DNA from: Clostridia bacterium
Lineage (GTDB): Bacteria; Bacillota; Clostridia; Oscillospirales; CAG-272
DNA length: 9,164 nt
NCBI GenBank assembly: GCA_017397205.1
Contig: JAFQJX010000138.1
Location: 1-9,164 of the forward strand
Direction: 5' to 3'
Shown: positions 1 to 5,884 of the stretch, piece after piece
How the letters are laid out: each line of letters starts with the position of its first letter
Position numbering within the stretch: the first letter of the stretch is position 1
Notes under the pieces: model-generated
The model's database searches: none
What the model saw: the letters and a program-made list of their open reading frames with translations, nothing else
What the model was told of the DNA's origin: nothing
Made by a program: the position numbers and the translations under genes

Positions 1-933
1 GGCGATCGTGGTGCCGCTTTCCCCCTTGACGGCGAGGGCTGCCTTGTCAAGAGATGCAATCACGGCGCGACGCCCGCCGCGGCTACGGGCAAACGCAACA
101 GCCTCCTCCACCTTGGGGAGCATGGAGCCGGGGGCAAACTGGCCCTCCTGCATATACGCCAGTGCCTCGGCAACCGTCATGCGGTCAAGCCCCTTTTCCT
201 TGGGGGTGCCGTAGTCAATGCACACGCGGTCCACCGCGGTCAGAATAATCAGACAATCGGCGTCCACCGCCTCGGCGAGCTTGGCGGAGGCAAAGTCCTT
301 GTCAATCACCGCACGGGCGCCCGAAAGCTCTCCCTTCCCGTCCCTGACCACGGGCACACCGCCACCGCCGCAGGCAATCACGATAAACTCACGCTCCAGA
401 AGCCCGCGGATAGACTGGTCCTCCACGATTTCAATGGGCTTGGGCGAGGGCACCAGGCGGCGCCATCCCCTGCCTGCGTCCTCCTTCATTCGGAGGGCGG
501 GGTCCTCCTCCATCATGCGGCGAGCCGTCTCGGCATCGTAAAAGGCGCCAATCGGCTTGGTGGGATTCAGAAAAGCAGGGTCCTCCCCGTCCACCACCAC
601 CTGCGTGACCACCGTGGCAACCTGCCAGGGCATATGGCGGCGGCGCAGCTCCATGAGCAGCCCCTTTTGCAGATGATAGCCGATATATCCCTGGCTCATG
701 GCAATGCACTCCGCAAGGGGCATCTCGGGCACCTTTTCATCCGTCTTGTGGGCGGTATCAAAGGCGAGGGCAATCATGCCGACCTGCGGCCCGTTTCCGT
801 GGCTGACGATGATCTCGTTGCCGTCCTCAATCAGGTCCACCAGCGCAGGGCACGCCCTTTCAATGCGCTCCCGTTGCTCGCTCGGGGTATCCCCCAGGGC
901 GTTGCCGCCGAGGGCAATCATAATGCGCGACAC
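1..933 (-). CDS. arcC: Carbamate kinase, catabolic (C-terminal end cut by window edge)
   Basis: Last enzyme of the agmatine pathway: transfers phosphate from carbamoyl phosphate to ADP, giving ATP, CO2 and ammonia in the cytoplasm. Reading the minus strand from a GTG at 933 gives 311 uninterrupted codons to the window edge. The family is usually about 310-315 residues, so only a few are missing. Visible family motifs in order: ALGGN (7-11), SHGNGPQVG (44-52), ECIAMSQGYIGYHLQ (75-89), DPAFLNPTKPIG (118-129, with the conserved Lys128), GRGWRRLVPSPKP (154-166), ACGGGGVPV (187-195) and the IDKD active-site segment (210-213). The GTG start is chosen because AGGAGG lies six bases upstream and the protein then begins MSRIMIALGGN, as expected for the family. 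The start lies inside the 3' end of the agmatine deiminase gene (16-base overlap), which suggests translational coupling. Called aguC in some agmatine operons; the same family also serves arginine deiminase pathways, and context decides for agmatine. Confidence 0.97.
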   Translation of the reverse strand, partial: MSRIMIALGGNALGDTPSEQRERIERACPALVDLIEDGNEIIVSHGNGPQVGMIALAFDTAHKTDEKVPEMPLAECIAMSQGYIGYHLQKGLLMELRRRHMPWQVATVVTQVVVDGEDPAFLNPTKPIGAFYDAETARRMMEEDPALRMKEDAGRGWRRLVPSPKPIEIVEDQSIRGLLEREFIVIACGGGGVPVVRDGKGELSGARAVIDKDFASAKLAEAVDADCLIILTAVDRVCIDYGTPKEKGLDRMTVAEALAYMQEGQFAPGSMLPKVEEAVAFARSRGGRRAVIASLDKAALAVKGESGTTIA

Positions 934-2039
934 GTTGCACCTCCTGCGGCAGGAACCTGCTGGGTAATACAGTGAATATTGCCGCCGCCGTACGCCACCT
1001 CCAGCGTATGCACGCCCACTACCCTGCGGTCGGGGAACATCTCGGCAATTTGCTTCAGCGCCAGCGCATCGTTTTTATCTCCGTACTGCGGCACAATCAC
1101 GCCGCCGTTGACAATGAGAAAATTCATATAGGAGGCAATGCTGACCTCGCCGTTTTCGCGCGGAATGCTTCCCTCGGCGTAGTCAATGGTTTCCGCACCC
1201 TGAAGCAGGCAGGGCTTTTCCGTCAGGCACAGCTTGTGAATCTTGAGCTTGCGCCCCTTGGCGTCCACAAAGGTGGAAAGCGCCTTGTACGCCGCCTGTG
1301 CCTCGCCGTAAAAGGGGTGATTTGGGTCATCGCTCCAGATGCACGCGACCTCCCCGGGTGCCACGAAGCAGGCAACGTCGTCAATATGCCCGTTGGTTTC
1401 GTCGGGGTCAACGCCGTCCTTCAGCCAAAGCACCTTCTCACAGCCGAGGTACTCCAGGAGCATTTTCTCAATCTGCCCCTTGGTCAGGTGGGGGTTTCTG
1501 CCCTCGGAAAGCAGGCACATCTCGGTGGTCAGCACCGTACCCTCGCCGTCCACGTGAATGGAGCCGCCCTCCAGCACGAAGCCCTCGGTGCGATAGGAAT
1601 CCACGCCCTCAATCTCGCAGATTTTCTGCGCCACCCGGTCGTCGTTTGCCCAGGGGAAGTACAGCCCGTCGTAAAGGCCGCCCCACGCGTTAAAGGTCCA
1701 GTCCACGGCACGCATGCCGCCCCTGTCGTCCACGAGGAAGGTCGGACCGCTGTCACGGACCCACGCATCGTCCGCGAGAATTTCCACCACCCGCACCTCG
1801 GGCGGCAGCTTTGCTCTTGCATTCTGGTATTGCGCGGGGCTGACCCCCACCGTCACGCTCTCAAACTGCAAAATCGCCTCCGCCACGCGGCAAAACGCCG
1901 CCTGTGCGGGCTTGGCGCCCATGCGCCAGTTATCAGGCCTCTCAGGCCAGAGCATCCAGACCCCCGCCTGCTTTTCAAACTCCGCAGGCATCCGGTAGCC
2001 GTCCTGTCGGGGGGTGGTGCCAACAATTCTCTTTGCCAT
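918..2039 (-). CDS. aguA: Agmatine deiminase (agmatine iminohydrolase)
   Basis: Hydrolyses agmatine to N-carbamoylputrescine and ammonia; cytoplasmic, peptidyl-arginine-deiminase-like (PF04371) pentein fold. The 373-residue product has the full set of family motifs: WVRDSGP (93-99, Asp96), FNAWGG (116-121), VLEGGSIHVDGEG (155-167, Glu157), ETNGHIDD (214-221, His218 and Asp220) and, near the C-terminus, YGGGNIHCITQQ with the nucleophile Cys357. These residue numbers coincide with the catalytic residues I recall for the Enterococcus faecalis enzyme (His218, Asp220, Cys357), so no gap separates the two up to that point. The C-terminal tail after Cys357 is 16 residues, slightly longer than usual, and its last codons overlap the carbamate kinase start. 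The ATG at 2039 is preceded by AAAAGGAGA at good spacing. It lies 24 bases downstream of the antiporter gene and is the third gene of the operon. The motif set and context leave little doubt. Confidence 0.98.
   Translation of the reverse strand: MAKRIVGTTPRQDGYRMPAEFEKQAGVWMLWPERPDNWRMGAKPAQAAFCRVAEAILQFESVTVGVSPAQYQNARAKLPPEVRVVEILADDAWVRDSGPTFLVDDRGGMRAVDWTFNAWGGLYDGLYFPWANDDRVAQKICEIEGVDSYRTEGFVLEGGSIHVDGEGTVLTTEMCLLSEGRNPHLTKGQIEKMLLEYLGCEKVLWLKDGVDPDETNGHIDDVACFVAPGEVACIWSDDPNHPFYGEAQAAYKALSTFVDAKGRKLKIHKLCLTEKPCLLQGAETIDYAEGSIPRENGEVSIASYMNFLIVNGGVIVPQYGDKNDALALKQIAEMFPDRRVVGVHTLEVAYGGGNIHCITQQVPAAGGATCRAL
940..945 (-). promoter_or_regulatory. Ribosome binding site fixing the GTG start of carbamate kinase
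   Basis: On the minus strand AGGAGG is followed by TGCAAC and then GTG at 933-931. The site lies wholly inside the agmatine deiminase coding region. Spacing of six bases is ideal. The next in-frame ATG (921-919) would lack a well-placed site and remove the first beta-strand residues. Confidence 0.85.
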
Positions 2040-2063
2040 AGTAACTCTCCTTTTTGATACTTG

Positions 2064-3452
2064 TCAGACTCGTCTTTTGTGACCTTGCCGCGCGCGCCAC
2101 CAGATCAGCACCTCGCCGATCAGGATGCTGACAACGGAGCCCACGGTAATCGGCAGATAGTAGGATAGGGTTTCCCTGTCAAGGGACAGGGGGACCGCCG
2201 TGAAAACAACGGACAGCAGAATGAGCACCATCGGCACGTAGGCAATCAGCTTAAGCACCCAGCCCTGCCCGGGCACGCGAAAGGGTCGCGGACGCGTGGG
2301 GTCGTCACGGCGGAGCCGCAAAAATGCGGGAAATACGGGAACGTAGCTCAGGAGCAGCATCACCAGGTTGAGGGCGAAAAAGCTCCAGAACAGAGAGGAA
2401 TCGGGGAACAGATACCCCATCAGCGTACCGAGCAGGCACACCGCCGACGCCACGATGCCGGACGTCAGGGCGGATCCGACAGGCATATGGTTTTTCTCTC
2501 TCCGCACGGCAAAAATACGGGGCATATCCCCCCTGTCTGCCGCATAGGCGGCAACCGAGTTGACCCCCATGGACCAGGAAATCATATTGCCGAACAGCGT
2601 CACGAGGAACAAAAGCGCCACCGCACCCACGAGGAAGCCGCCGCCCTTGCCCACCATCAGGGAAACGGCGTCAATCAGCCCCGTATCCACGCTGATGTCC
2701 TCGGTGAGAACTGCCGCGCCGATGCCAAAGGCGGAAAAGAGATAAATCCCTGCAATCACCACGCCGCCAATGACGATGGCGAGGGGAATCTGCCGCCTGG
2801 GCTTCTGCATGCTGTCCGCATAGGTGCAAACCACCTCAAAGCCGAGGAAATTGAAGATAATGACGGAGATATAGGACAAGCTTCCCAGGTCAAAGGACGG
2901 CAAAAAGGAGCGCAGATTCATGGGGTTGACGAAGCCGTTTCTTGCGACGTAGTAAACCCCGAGACCGCCCACGAGCAGGGCAAGCAGCACCTTGACCGCC
3001 GCGCTGACGTTGAGAATGACGATGCTGTCGCACACGGGGTAAAAGGCAATCCCCGTCACCGTCCATACGAATACAAGCTGTATCAGCAAGCTGACAAGAG
3101 GATGCAGCGAAACGCCGAATATCACGCTGATAAGCTCGGGCGTCACCACGGCAAGCGATGCCATCCACAGGGGAAAGTTAATCCAATAATACCAGGACAC
3201 GCGGGCGCCCCATTTGGTCCCGGGGTAGGCGCTGGTGACCCAATCGTAAAGCCCTCCGTCCCCCACGTAGGCGGTGCCAAGCTCCGCCGAAATGAGTCCG
3301 TAGGGCAACAGAAACGCCACAATCATAAAAATCCACCAGAAGTATTGGCTGTTTCCGATAGAGGCGACGGGCGCCGCCGCCTCTGCCACGAACACCACGC
3401 AGATGACGGAGAGAATGACGTCAATCAAACGGAATTTTTTGGTCTCTTCCAT
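2064..3452 (-). CDS. aguD: APC-family transporter, probable agmatine/putrescine antiporter
   Basis: A 462-residue integral membrane protein with about 12 hydrophobic segments (approximately residues 9-33, 36-62, 81-112, 119-141, then eight more to 455), the usual size and topology of amino acid-polyamine-organocation transporters. The N-terminus MEETKKFRLIDVIL is short and charged, and the C-terminus ends in a basic tail (WWRARQGHKRRV) expected inside the cell. The APC TM1 region reads PVASIGNS, and a conserved-looking GFEVVCTYADSMQKPRR lies after TM6. Its place between putrescine carbamoyltransferase and agmatine deiminase matches the gene order of known agmatine operons, where this gene exchanges external agmatine for internal putrescine. 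The substrate is inferred from context; sequence alone supports only an APC transporter. The ATG at 3452 follows AAGGAGGG, which overlaps the stop codon of the upstream gene (14-base gap), indicating coupled translation. Confidence 0.9.
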   Translation of the reverse strand: MEETKKFRLIDVILSVICVVFVAEAAAPVASIGNSQYFWWIFMIVAFLLPYGLISAELGTAYVGDGGLYDWVTSAYPGTKWGARVSWYYWINFPLWMASLAVVTPELISVIFGVSLHPLVSLLIQLVFVWTVTGIAFYPVCDSIVILNVSAAVKVLLALLVGGLGVYYVARNGFVNPMNLRSFLPSFDLGSLSYISVIIFNFLGFEVVCTYADSMQKPRRQIPLAIVIGGVVIAGIYLFSAFGIGAAVLTEDISVDTGLIDAVSLMVGKGGGFLVGAVALLFLVTLFGNMISWSMGVNSVAAYAADRGDMPRIFAVRREKNHMPVGSALTSGIVASAVCLLGTLMGYLFPDSSLFWSFFALNLVMLLLSYVPVFPAFLRLRRDDPTRPRPFRVPGQGWVLKLIAYVPMVLILLSVVFTAVPLSLDRETLSYYLPITVGSVVSILIGEVLIWWRARQGHKRRV

Positions 3453-3466
3453 ATGCGGCTCCCTCC

Positions 3467-4492
3467 TTAGCCCTCGTTGCCTCTTCCGCCAAGGCGCTCA
3501 CGCAGAAAGCCGTCCAGCTCCTCCTTTGCGGCGGCAATCCGCGTGCCGCAGAACTGCCGCTGACCGTAGGTCAGGTAGACGAGAAGCCCACGCATCGCCG
3601 TCAGGCGGTTGCCCGCCTGCTCCCAGCAAAGGGAGGCGTCGGAGTCTGCCACCTCGTCCGTCACGTCCTCGCCGCGCGTCGCAGGCAGGCAGTGCATAAA
3701 CTTGCACCCCAGGTTGCCGAGCTGCATCATCTCGCGGTTTACCTGATAATCGTGGAACACTCTGACGCGCTCCTCCTTGGGCATTTCATTTTCATAAAGA
3801 CCGTACCAGACGTCGGTATAGATAAAGTCCGCGCCGCGCACCGCGCTGCGGTCGTCCGTCACCTGCCAGGAGCCGCCCGACAGGCGGCAGTTTGCCTCCA
3901 GAATTTCCTTGTGCCCCTCATTCAGCTGATGCCCCTGGGGTCCGTAGTGAACGAAATGCATGCCCATTTTGGTGGTGATAAAGCCGAGGGAAGCGCACAC
4001 CTGCGTGCCGTCGCCCACGAATACCACCTTGCAATCCTCAAGGCGCTTACCGCGCGGCAGGTTTTCAAAAATGGTACACATATCCCCGATTTCCTGCGTG
4101 GGGTGGTTGTAGTCGCTCATGCCGTTGAGGACGGGCACGGAGCAGGACCTTGCAAGCTCCACGACGGATTTGTGCTCAATCACGCGCGCCATCACGATAT
4201 CCACAAGGTGCGACAGCACCTTGCCCGTATCTCCGATGGTTTCGTGACCGCCCAGCTGAATCATGCCGGGGCCAAGGTATTGGGCGTGACCGCCCATCTG
4301 GCTCATCGCAGTTTCAAAGGAAACGCGCGTGCGGGTGGAGGACTGCTGAAAAATCATGGCAAGGGTCATGTCCTTCATCAGCTGCGGATAGTATCCGCGT
4401 GCAATTGCGCGCTTGATAGCAAGGGACAGCTCCACAATGTCCGTCAGCTCCTCCTTGGTATAGGTGGCGGTGTCAATAAAATCTCGCTTCAT
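3467..4492 (-). CDS. ptcA: Putrescine carbamoyltransferase
   Basis: Converts N-carbamoylputrescine and phosphate to putrescine and carbamoyl phosphate, the phosphorolysis step of agmatine fermentation. The 341-residue protein belongs to the aspartate/ornithine transcarbamylase family: carbamoyl-phosphate site QSSTRTRVSFE (50-60), DYNHPTQE (127-134) and MHCLPATRGE (266-275). What separates it from ornithine carbamoyltransferase is DVWYGLYE (227-234), where ornithine enzymes have the DVWVSMG ornithine-binding loop; the remembered E. faecalis putrescine enzyme has the YGLYE form. The N-terminus MKRDFIDTATYTKEEL and the length (E. faecalis about 339) also match that enzyme. The ATG at 4492 has GGGAG upstream at six-base spacing. 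First gene of the operon, also called aguB or argF-like in automatic annotation; ornithine carbamoyltransferase is the main wrong label to expect. Confidence 0.96.
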   Translation of the reverse strand: MKRDFIDTATYTKEELTDIVELSLAIKRAIARGYYPQLMKDMTLAMIFQQSSTRTRVSFETAMSQMGGHAQYLGPGMIQLGGHETIGDTGKVLSHLVDIVMARVIEHKSVVELARSCSVPVLNGMSDYNHPTQEIGDMCTIFENLPRGKRLEDCKVVFVGDGTQVCASLGFITTKMGMHFVHYGPQGHQLNEGHKEILEANCRLSGGSWQVTDDRSAVRGADFIYTDVWYGLYENEMPKEERVRVFHDYQVNREMMQLGNLGCKFMHCLPATRGEDVTDEVADSDASLCWEQAGNRLTAMRGLLVYLTYGQRQFCGTRIAAAKEELDGFLRERLGGRGNEG

Positions 4493-4509
4493 ATTTTCTC
4501 CCTTTCATT

Positions 4510-4523
4510 TGTGAACGTTTCAA
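4510..4523 (-). promoter_or_regulatory. cre-like operator in the leader of the agmatine operon
   Basis: The minus strand reads TTGAAACGTTCACA. Against the CcpA catabolite-responsive consensus TGWAANCGNTNWCA it matches 9 of 11 defined positions, including the central CG. It contains the self-complementary core AACGTT. It lies 17 bases upstream of the ptcA start codon, downstream of the proposed promoter, where a bound repressor could act as a roadblock. A LacI/GalR-type operator for another regulator would look similar. Confidence 0.45.
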
Positions 4524-4526
4524 AAG

Positions 4527-4547
4527 CACCGCCAAAAGCTCGCGGTG
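4527..4547 (-). other. Small GC-rich stem-loop in the agmatine operon leader
   Basis: CACCGC at 4527-4532 and GCGGTG at 4542-4547 can pair as a 6-bp stem with a 9-base loop. On the minus strand it is followed by CTTTTG, a short U-rich stretch, so it could be a weak attenuator, a leader structure or an operator half-site pair. Six pairs can arise by chance in GC-rich DNA. Confidence 0.25.
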
Positions 4548-4582
4548 TCTCGTTTCCTTAAGGGTTTGAAAAAAACGCACGC

Positions 4583-4626
4583 TTTATACACTCCGCACGC
4601 CTCCCCTGGCATTTTTTTCTTTTTTT
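4583..4626 (-). promoter_or_regulatory. Candidate sigma-A promoter with upstream A-tract for the agmatine operon
   Basis: On the minus strand a -10 box TATAAA (4588-4583, 5 of 6 to consensus) is preceded after 18 bases by ATGCCA (4612-4607, 4 of 6 to TTGACA). Directly upstream lies an A-tract of 14 A broken by one G (4626-4612), positioned like an UP element. Transcription would start near 4576, giving a leader of about 84 bases that holds the stem-loop and the cre-like site. This is the best promoter-like arrangement in the divergent region but is read by eye. Confidence 0.45.
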
Positions 4627-4728
4627 GCCCGTGCAACATTTTTCACCCGAGGGTTACACTATCAGCAGAATGTGGCAAAGCCGAGCCAAGGCGGAGCCGC
4701 AGAAAACACAATAAAAGCATGAAAAAAC

Positions 4729-4757
4729 GCCGCGGTGGACGGTAAAATCACGGCGGC
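4729..4757 (+). other. Stem-loop immediately upstream of the mglB ribosome binding site
   Basis: GCCGC-G-GTG (4729-4737) pairs with CAC-G-GCGGC (4749-4757), a stem of five and three pairs around one G-G mismatch, with an 11-base loop. The ribosome binding site AAGGAG follows at 4763-4768, seven bases before the ATG. It could be a terminator remnant, an mRNA-stabilising 5' hairpin or a translational control element. There is no U-tract after it, so simple termination is unlikely. Confidence 0.4.
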
Positions 4758-4775
4758 TTAAAAAGGAGATACGGT

Positions 4776-5861
4776 ATGAAAACACACGTCAAAGGGGCGC
4801 TGGCCCTTTCGCTTGTCCTCGCACTTTTGCTTTGCCTTGTCGGCTGTGGCTGTGAAAGGGGAGGAAAATTTGAGGTCGCCGTCTTTGCATACAAGTATGA
4901 CGACAGCTATATTGCCACCGTGCGCGAAGCCCTTAAGGAGGGATTTAAGGAGCATCGCGGCGAGGTCAGAGTCACCTTCTATAACGGAGAAAACAACCAG
5001 CAAACACAAAGCACACAGATTGATACCGCCATCACGCGCGGCGTGGACCTTTTGCTCATCAACGCCGTGGACTTCCAGGCGGCAGGTGAGTCGCTTGCTA
5101 CGAAGGCAAAGAATGCAGGCGTGCCCTGTATCTTCTTCAACCGCGAGGTAACGGACGCGGCAATCAACACGGCGGATAACTTCTGCTTTGTCGGCACCGA
5201 CCCCGATGCCCCCGGGTATATGCAGGGGGAGCTGGTTGCCGACCTGCTTTCCACAAACGAGGCGTTCCGCCGCTATGACCGCAACGGCGACGGCAAAATC
5301 CAGTATGCCATGTTCCGCGCAGAGGTGGGCAACGCCGAGGCGGACGGCCGCACCAGATACAGCGTCAGCGAGGCAAACCGACTTCTTGCCGAGAACACCG
5401 CTCTTACGGCGGCAAACAAAACGGGTGGCGTGCTCACCCGCGTCGGGGCAGACCAGCTTGCAAACTGGGACAGCGCCACCGCCAACAGCATGATGAGCGC
5501 CCTGTTCCGCGTCAGCGGCGGAGTGCCGAATATTGAGCTGGTGCTGTGCAACAACGACGATATGGCGCTGGGTGTCATCTCCGCCCTCAACGCGGCAGGA
5601 TATAACGGAGAGGGCAGCCGCACGGGCTCCACCTCCTATATTCCCGTCTACGGCGTGGATGCCCTTGCCACCGCGATGGACGCCATTCAAAGCGGCAAGA
5701 TGGAGGGCACCGTCCGCCAGGACGGAGCCGCCATGGCGGAGGCAATCGTGAAGATTTCCATGAATTTGCTTCACGGCAAGGACTTCCTTGCGGATACGGA
5801 CTACACCTTTGAGGAGGGCGGGCGCAAGCTCCGCATTCCCTATACGCCCGTCAAGGCGTAA
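4776..5861 (+). CDS. mglB: Galactose/glucose-type ABC transporter substrate-binding lipoprotein
   Basis: Captures a sugar outside the membrane and delivers it to the permease. The 361-residue product starts with a lipoprotein signal: basic MKTHVK, hydrophobic core, lipobox LVGC with Cys24 as the lipid-anchored residue. The mature part is a periplasmic-binding-protein type 1 (galactose-binding) fold. It shows YKYDDSY (39-45), FFNRE (120-124), an EF-hand-like calcium loop DRNGDGKIQ (168-176) with partner Glu254, NWDSATA (230-236), CNNDDMALG (258-266) and YGVDALATAM (292-301). Compared by memory with E. coli MglB, the calcium site and Asp43, Asn122, Arg192, Trp231, Asn260 and Asp295 are kept. 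Three pocket positions differ: His152 becomes Asn186, Asp154 becomes Glu188 and Asn256 becomes Gln315. Substrate may therefore be galactose, glucose or a related sugar. Start supported by AAGGAG seven bases upstream. First gene of a three-gene operon. Confidence 0.92.
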   Translation: MKTHVKGALALSLVLALLLCLVGCGCERGGKFEVAVFAYKYDDSYIATVREALKEGFKEHRGEVRVTFYNGENNQQTQSTQIDTAITRGVDLLLINAVDFQAAGESLATKAKNAGVPCIFFNREVTDAAINTADNFCFVGTDPDAPGYMQGELVADLLSTNEAFRRYDRNGDGKIQYAMFRAEVGNAEADGRTRYSVSEANRLLAENTALTAANKTGGVLTRVGADQLANWDSATANSMMSALFRVSGGVPNIELVLCNNDDMALGVISALNAAGYNGEGSRTGSTSYIPVYGVDALATAMDAIQSGKMEGTVRQDGAAMAEAIVKISMNLLHGKDFLADTDYTFEEGGRKLRIPYTPVKA

Positions 5862-5884
5862 CGGACACACGGCGAGGAGGAGCG

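Larger units (their letters stand above)
4493..4775. other. Divergent control region between agmatine and sugar-transport operons
   Basis: This 283-bp gap separates two divergently transcribed operons and must carry both promoters. It holds the minus-strand promoter, A-tract, stem-loop and cre-like site listed separately. For the plus strand the only candidate I find is weak: TACACT (4655-4660) with GCAACA (4633-4638) at 16-base spacing. A short symmetrical ACCC-GA-GGGT lies at 4645-4654 inside that spacer. No convincing small ORF is present. No regulator gene is adjacent. Confidence 0.6.

Noticed and set aside
972..2057. 361-codon open frame on the plus strand, antisense to agmatine deiminase
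   Set aside because: It mirrors the aguA gene almost exactly in extent. Its product is His- and Val-rich with no recognisable motif, a typical reverse-frame shadow.
2487..3470. 327-codon plus-strand open frame opposite the antiporter
   Set aside because: The product is full of His, Asn and Gln, the complement of a hydrophobic membrane protein, and has no domain. It is a shadow of the transporter gene.
3692..4561. 289-codon plus-strand open frame opposite ptcA
   Set aside because: The reverse complement of a conserved carbamoyltransferase; no motif is recognisable.
4633..4660. Plus-strand promoter GCAACA-N16-TACACT for the sugar operon
   Set aside because: Only 3 of 6 and 4 of 6 consensus matches; too weak to list as a feature, though the real promoter must lie in this gap.
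4545..4745. Possible 66-residue peptide in the divergent region, with a poly-Phe run and basic tail
   Set aside because: It would start at a GTG without a ribosome binding site, the poly-Phe comes from the T-tract read as codons, and it crosses the proposed promoter and leader elements.
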